Positions 6,397 to 7,384 of a stretch of 7,384 bases of DNA are shown here, in pieces. How positions within the stretch are numbered: position 1 is the first letter of the stretch; the number at the start of each line of letters is the position of its first letter. The stretch is taken from NCBI GenBank assembly GCA_003854995.1, contig RQOI01000113.1, positions 1 through 7,384 on the forward strand. The letters run 5' to 3'. The stretch is from Candidatus Zhuqueibacterota bacterium (GTDB taxonomy: Bacteria > Zhuqueibacterota > Zhuqueibacteria > Residuimicrobiales > Krinioviventaceae). Both the position numbers and the translations under genes were made by a program. Below the pieces are notes generated by a model, which did no database searches, had not been told where the DNA came from, and saw only the letters and a program-made list of their open reading frames with translations.

Positions 6397-7384
6397 CGAC
6401 GCACTATCCGCCGTCGACCGGTTTTGGCGGCGTGACCGAGGCCGGGTATCAGCTGTCCCGCGCCCTGGCGAATCTGCCGGTGGAGGTCTCGGTCCTCACC
6501 AGCGACGCCTCTCTTGACGGCCGTGTGCCGCTGCAGGATTTTCGCACGGTCGAAGGGCCGCATCTCAGCGTATTCGCCTATCCGTACACATGCAGCGCAA
6601 AGAGCGCGCTGTCGCTGACCGGGGGGGCGCTCATCCGCAAAGTGGTTGCGCAGAGCGATGTCGTGCATCTGAACGGCATCTACACCTATCCCGTCACGGT
6701 CGCGGCCTGGTCTGCGCAGCGCTACAACAAGCCCTATCTTGCCGCCTTGCGAAATGGTCTGGATCCCTTTATGTTTCGCATTCGGCGGCTGAAAAAAATG
6801 GCCGGTTTTATGACCTATGTCCGGCCGATTCTCAAAAGGGCGCAGTTCATCCACGCGACCGCTGAGCAGGAAGTCGAACATGCGCGCGCATTTGGCTTGC
6901 ATGAAAAAGTGGTCGTCATTCCGAACGGCGTCAACAGCATCGATCCGCACCATTTGCCGGACAGTCCCGATGCGAACCTGCTCTGGCCGGTGTTGCGCGA
7001 CCGCCGGGTTGTGCTGTTTCTGTCGCGTCTCAGTCCGCAAAAAGGACTGGATCTGCTCATCCCGGCTTGGGCCGGCGTCAGCAGGGATCATCCGAACGCG
7101 ATTTTGGTGATCGCCGGCCCCGATTATATGGGATATGCAGGCGCGGTGCGGCAGCTTGTCCGCGATTTGCACGTCAGTGACTCTGTGCTGTTCACCGGTC
7201 CTGTCCGCGATGAACGAAAGTGGTCGCTCTACCGCAGGGCGGCTCTTTTCATCCTGCCCTCCTATGCGGAGAATTTTGGCAATGTCATTGCCGATGCCCT
7301 GGCTTTTGGTGTTCCGGTGATCACCACCACGACGACGCCCTGGAGCAGGGTCGGACGCGACTGCGGCCTCTGCGTCGCGCCGCA
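6378..7384 (+). CDS. Glycosyltransferase family 4 (GT-B fold), 3' end outside the window, start codon non-standard
   Basis: 335 codons are visible. The frame has no stop from 6324 to the window edge, and family members of about 370-400 residues suggest roughly 40-60 more. Counting the ATC at 6378 as residue 1, the first strand and glycine loop are RVAFVTTHYPP (2-12) and GFGGV (15-19). The donor domain has IPNGVN at 181-186, FLSRLSPQKGL at 214-224 with R217 and K222 in the phosphate-binding positions, and PSYAENFGNVIADAL at 294-308, then GVPVITT and TPW. This is the E-x7-E region of retaining GT4 enzymes, but the second Glu is Asp (D306). It should transfer a sugar from a nucleotide donor in the cytoplasm. 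No ATG, GTG or TTG occurs in frame between the upstream TGA (6321) and GTG 6393. Using that GTG would delete the first beta-strand. The true start is therefore ATC 6378, a frameshift from the GT2 gene, or a sequence error. The gene overlaps the GT2 gene by 19 bases. Confidence 0.85.
   Translation, partial: MRVAFVTTHYPPSTGFGGVTEAGYQLSRALANLPVEVSVLTSDASLDGRVPLQDFRTVEGPHLSVFAYPYTCSAKSALSLTGGALIRKVVAQSDVVHLNGIYTYPVTVAAWSAQRYNKPYLAALRNGLDPFMFRIRRLKKMAGFMTYVRPILKRAQFIHATAEQEVEHARAFGLHEKVVVIPNGVNSIDPHHLPDSPDANLLWPVLRDRRVVLFLSRLSPQKGLDLLIPAWAGVSRDHPNAILVIAGPDYMGYAGAVRQLVRDLHVSDSVLFTGPVRDERKWSLYRRAALFILPSYAENFGNVIADALAFGVPVITTTTTPWSRVGRDCGLCVAP

Noticed and set aside
6621..6627. G7 homopolymer as a possible frameshift error in the GT4 gene
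   Set aside because: The same frame encodes family motifs on both sides, so the run length is consistent with an intact gene.
6318..7172. Minus-strand ORF of 284 codons opposite the GT4 gene
   Set aside because: The sense strand carries clear GT4 motifs in one unbroken frame; the antisense product has no recognisable fold.
1..7384. CRISPR array, tRNA/rRNA, insertion sequence or integrase
   Set aside because: No regularly spaced direct repeats, RNA gene signatures, transposase motifs or terminal repeats were seen on either strand by eye.

Overview
The window is a dense stretch of genes, all on the + strand, that reads as part of a surface-polysaccharide (O-antigen, capsule or exopolysaccharide) locus of the Wzx/Wzy type. 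The organism is probably Gram-negative: the first full gene encodes a lipoprotein-like secreted protein, and a heptosyltransferase-family (GT9) enzyme follows. Base composition is moderate, slightly above half G+C by eye. Shine-Dalgarno sites of the AGGA/AAGGAG type precede most genes. I cannot name the organism. A deep-branching Gram-negative phylum is as likely as a proteobacterium, because no gene here is close enough to a well-known version to place it.

Layout: 1-70 probably holds the last codons of an upstream gene. 98-1504 encodes a lipoprotein with an N-terminal beta-sandwich domain and a right-handed parallel beta-helix. 1530-3050 encodes a polytopic membrane protein, probably the repeat-unit polymerase (Wzy-like). 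3081-4166 encodes a GT9 glycosyltransferase. 4153-5517 encodes a Wzx/MATE-like polysaccharide flippase that overlaps the GT9 gene by 14 bases. 5545-6396 encodes a GT2 glycosyltransferase. A GT4 (GT-B fold) glycosyltransferase overlaps its end and runs off the window at 7384. Gaps are 25-30 bases or absent, there is no internal terminator, and all genes face the same way, so this looks like one operon. No stretch longer than 100 bases lacks a gene.

Inferred joint role: the GT2, GT4 and GT9 enzymes add sugars to a lipid-linked oligosaccharide on the cytoplasmic face, the flippase moves it across the inner membrane, and the polymerase joins repeat units. The beta-helix lipoprotein could bind, modify or cut the polymer outside the cytoplasm; that last role is a guess from position and fold.

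The most unusual feature is translation initiation. Two genes appear to start with TTG. Two gene junctions are bridged by 10-12-codon mini-ORFs that overlap both the upstream stop and the downstream start. The GT4 gene has no standard start codon ahead of its first beta-strand: a near-ideal AAGGAG site sits 6 bases before an ATC codon, exactly where the family would place its ATG. An A6 run at the same spot also offers a -1 frameshift route that would fuse the GT2 and GT4 enzymes.
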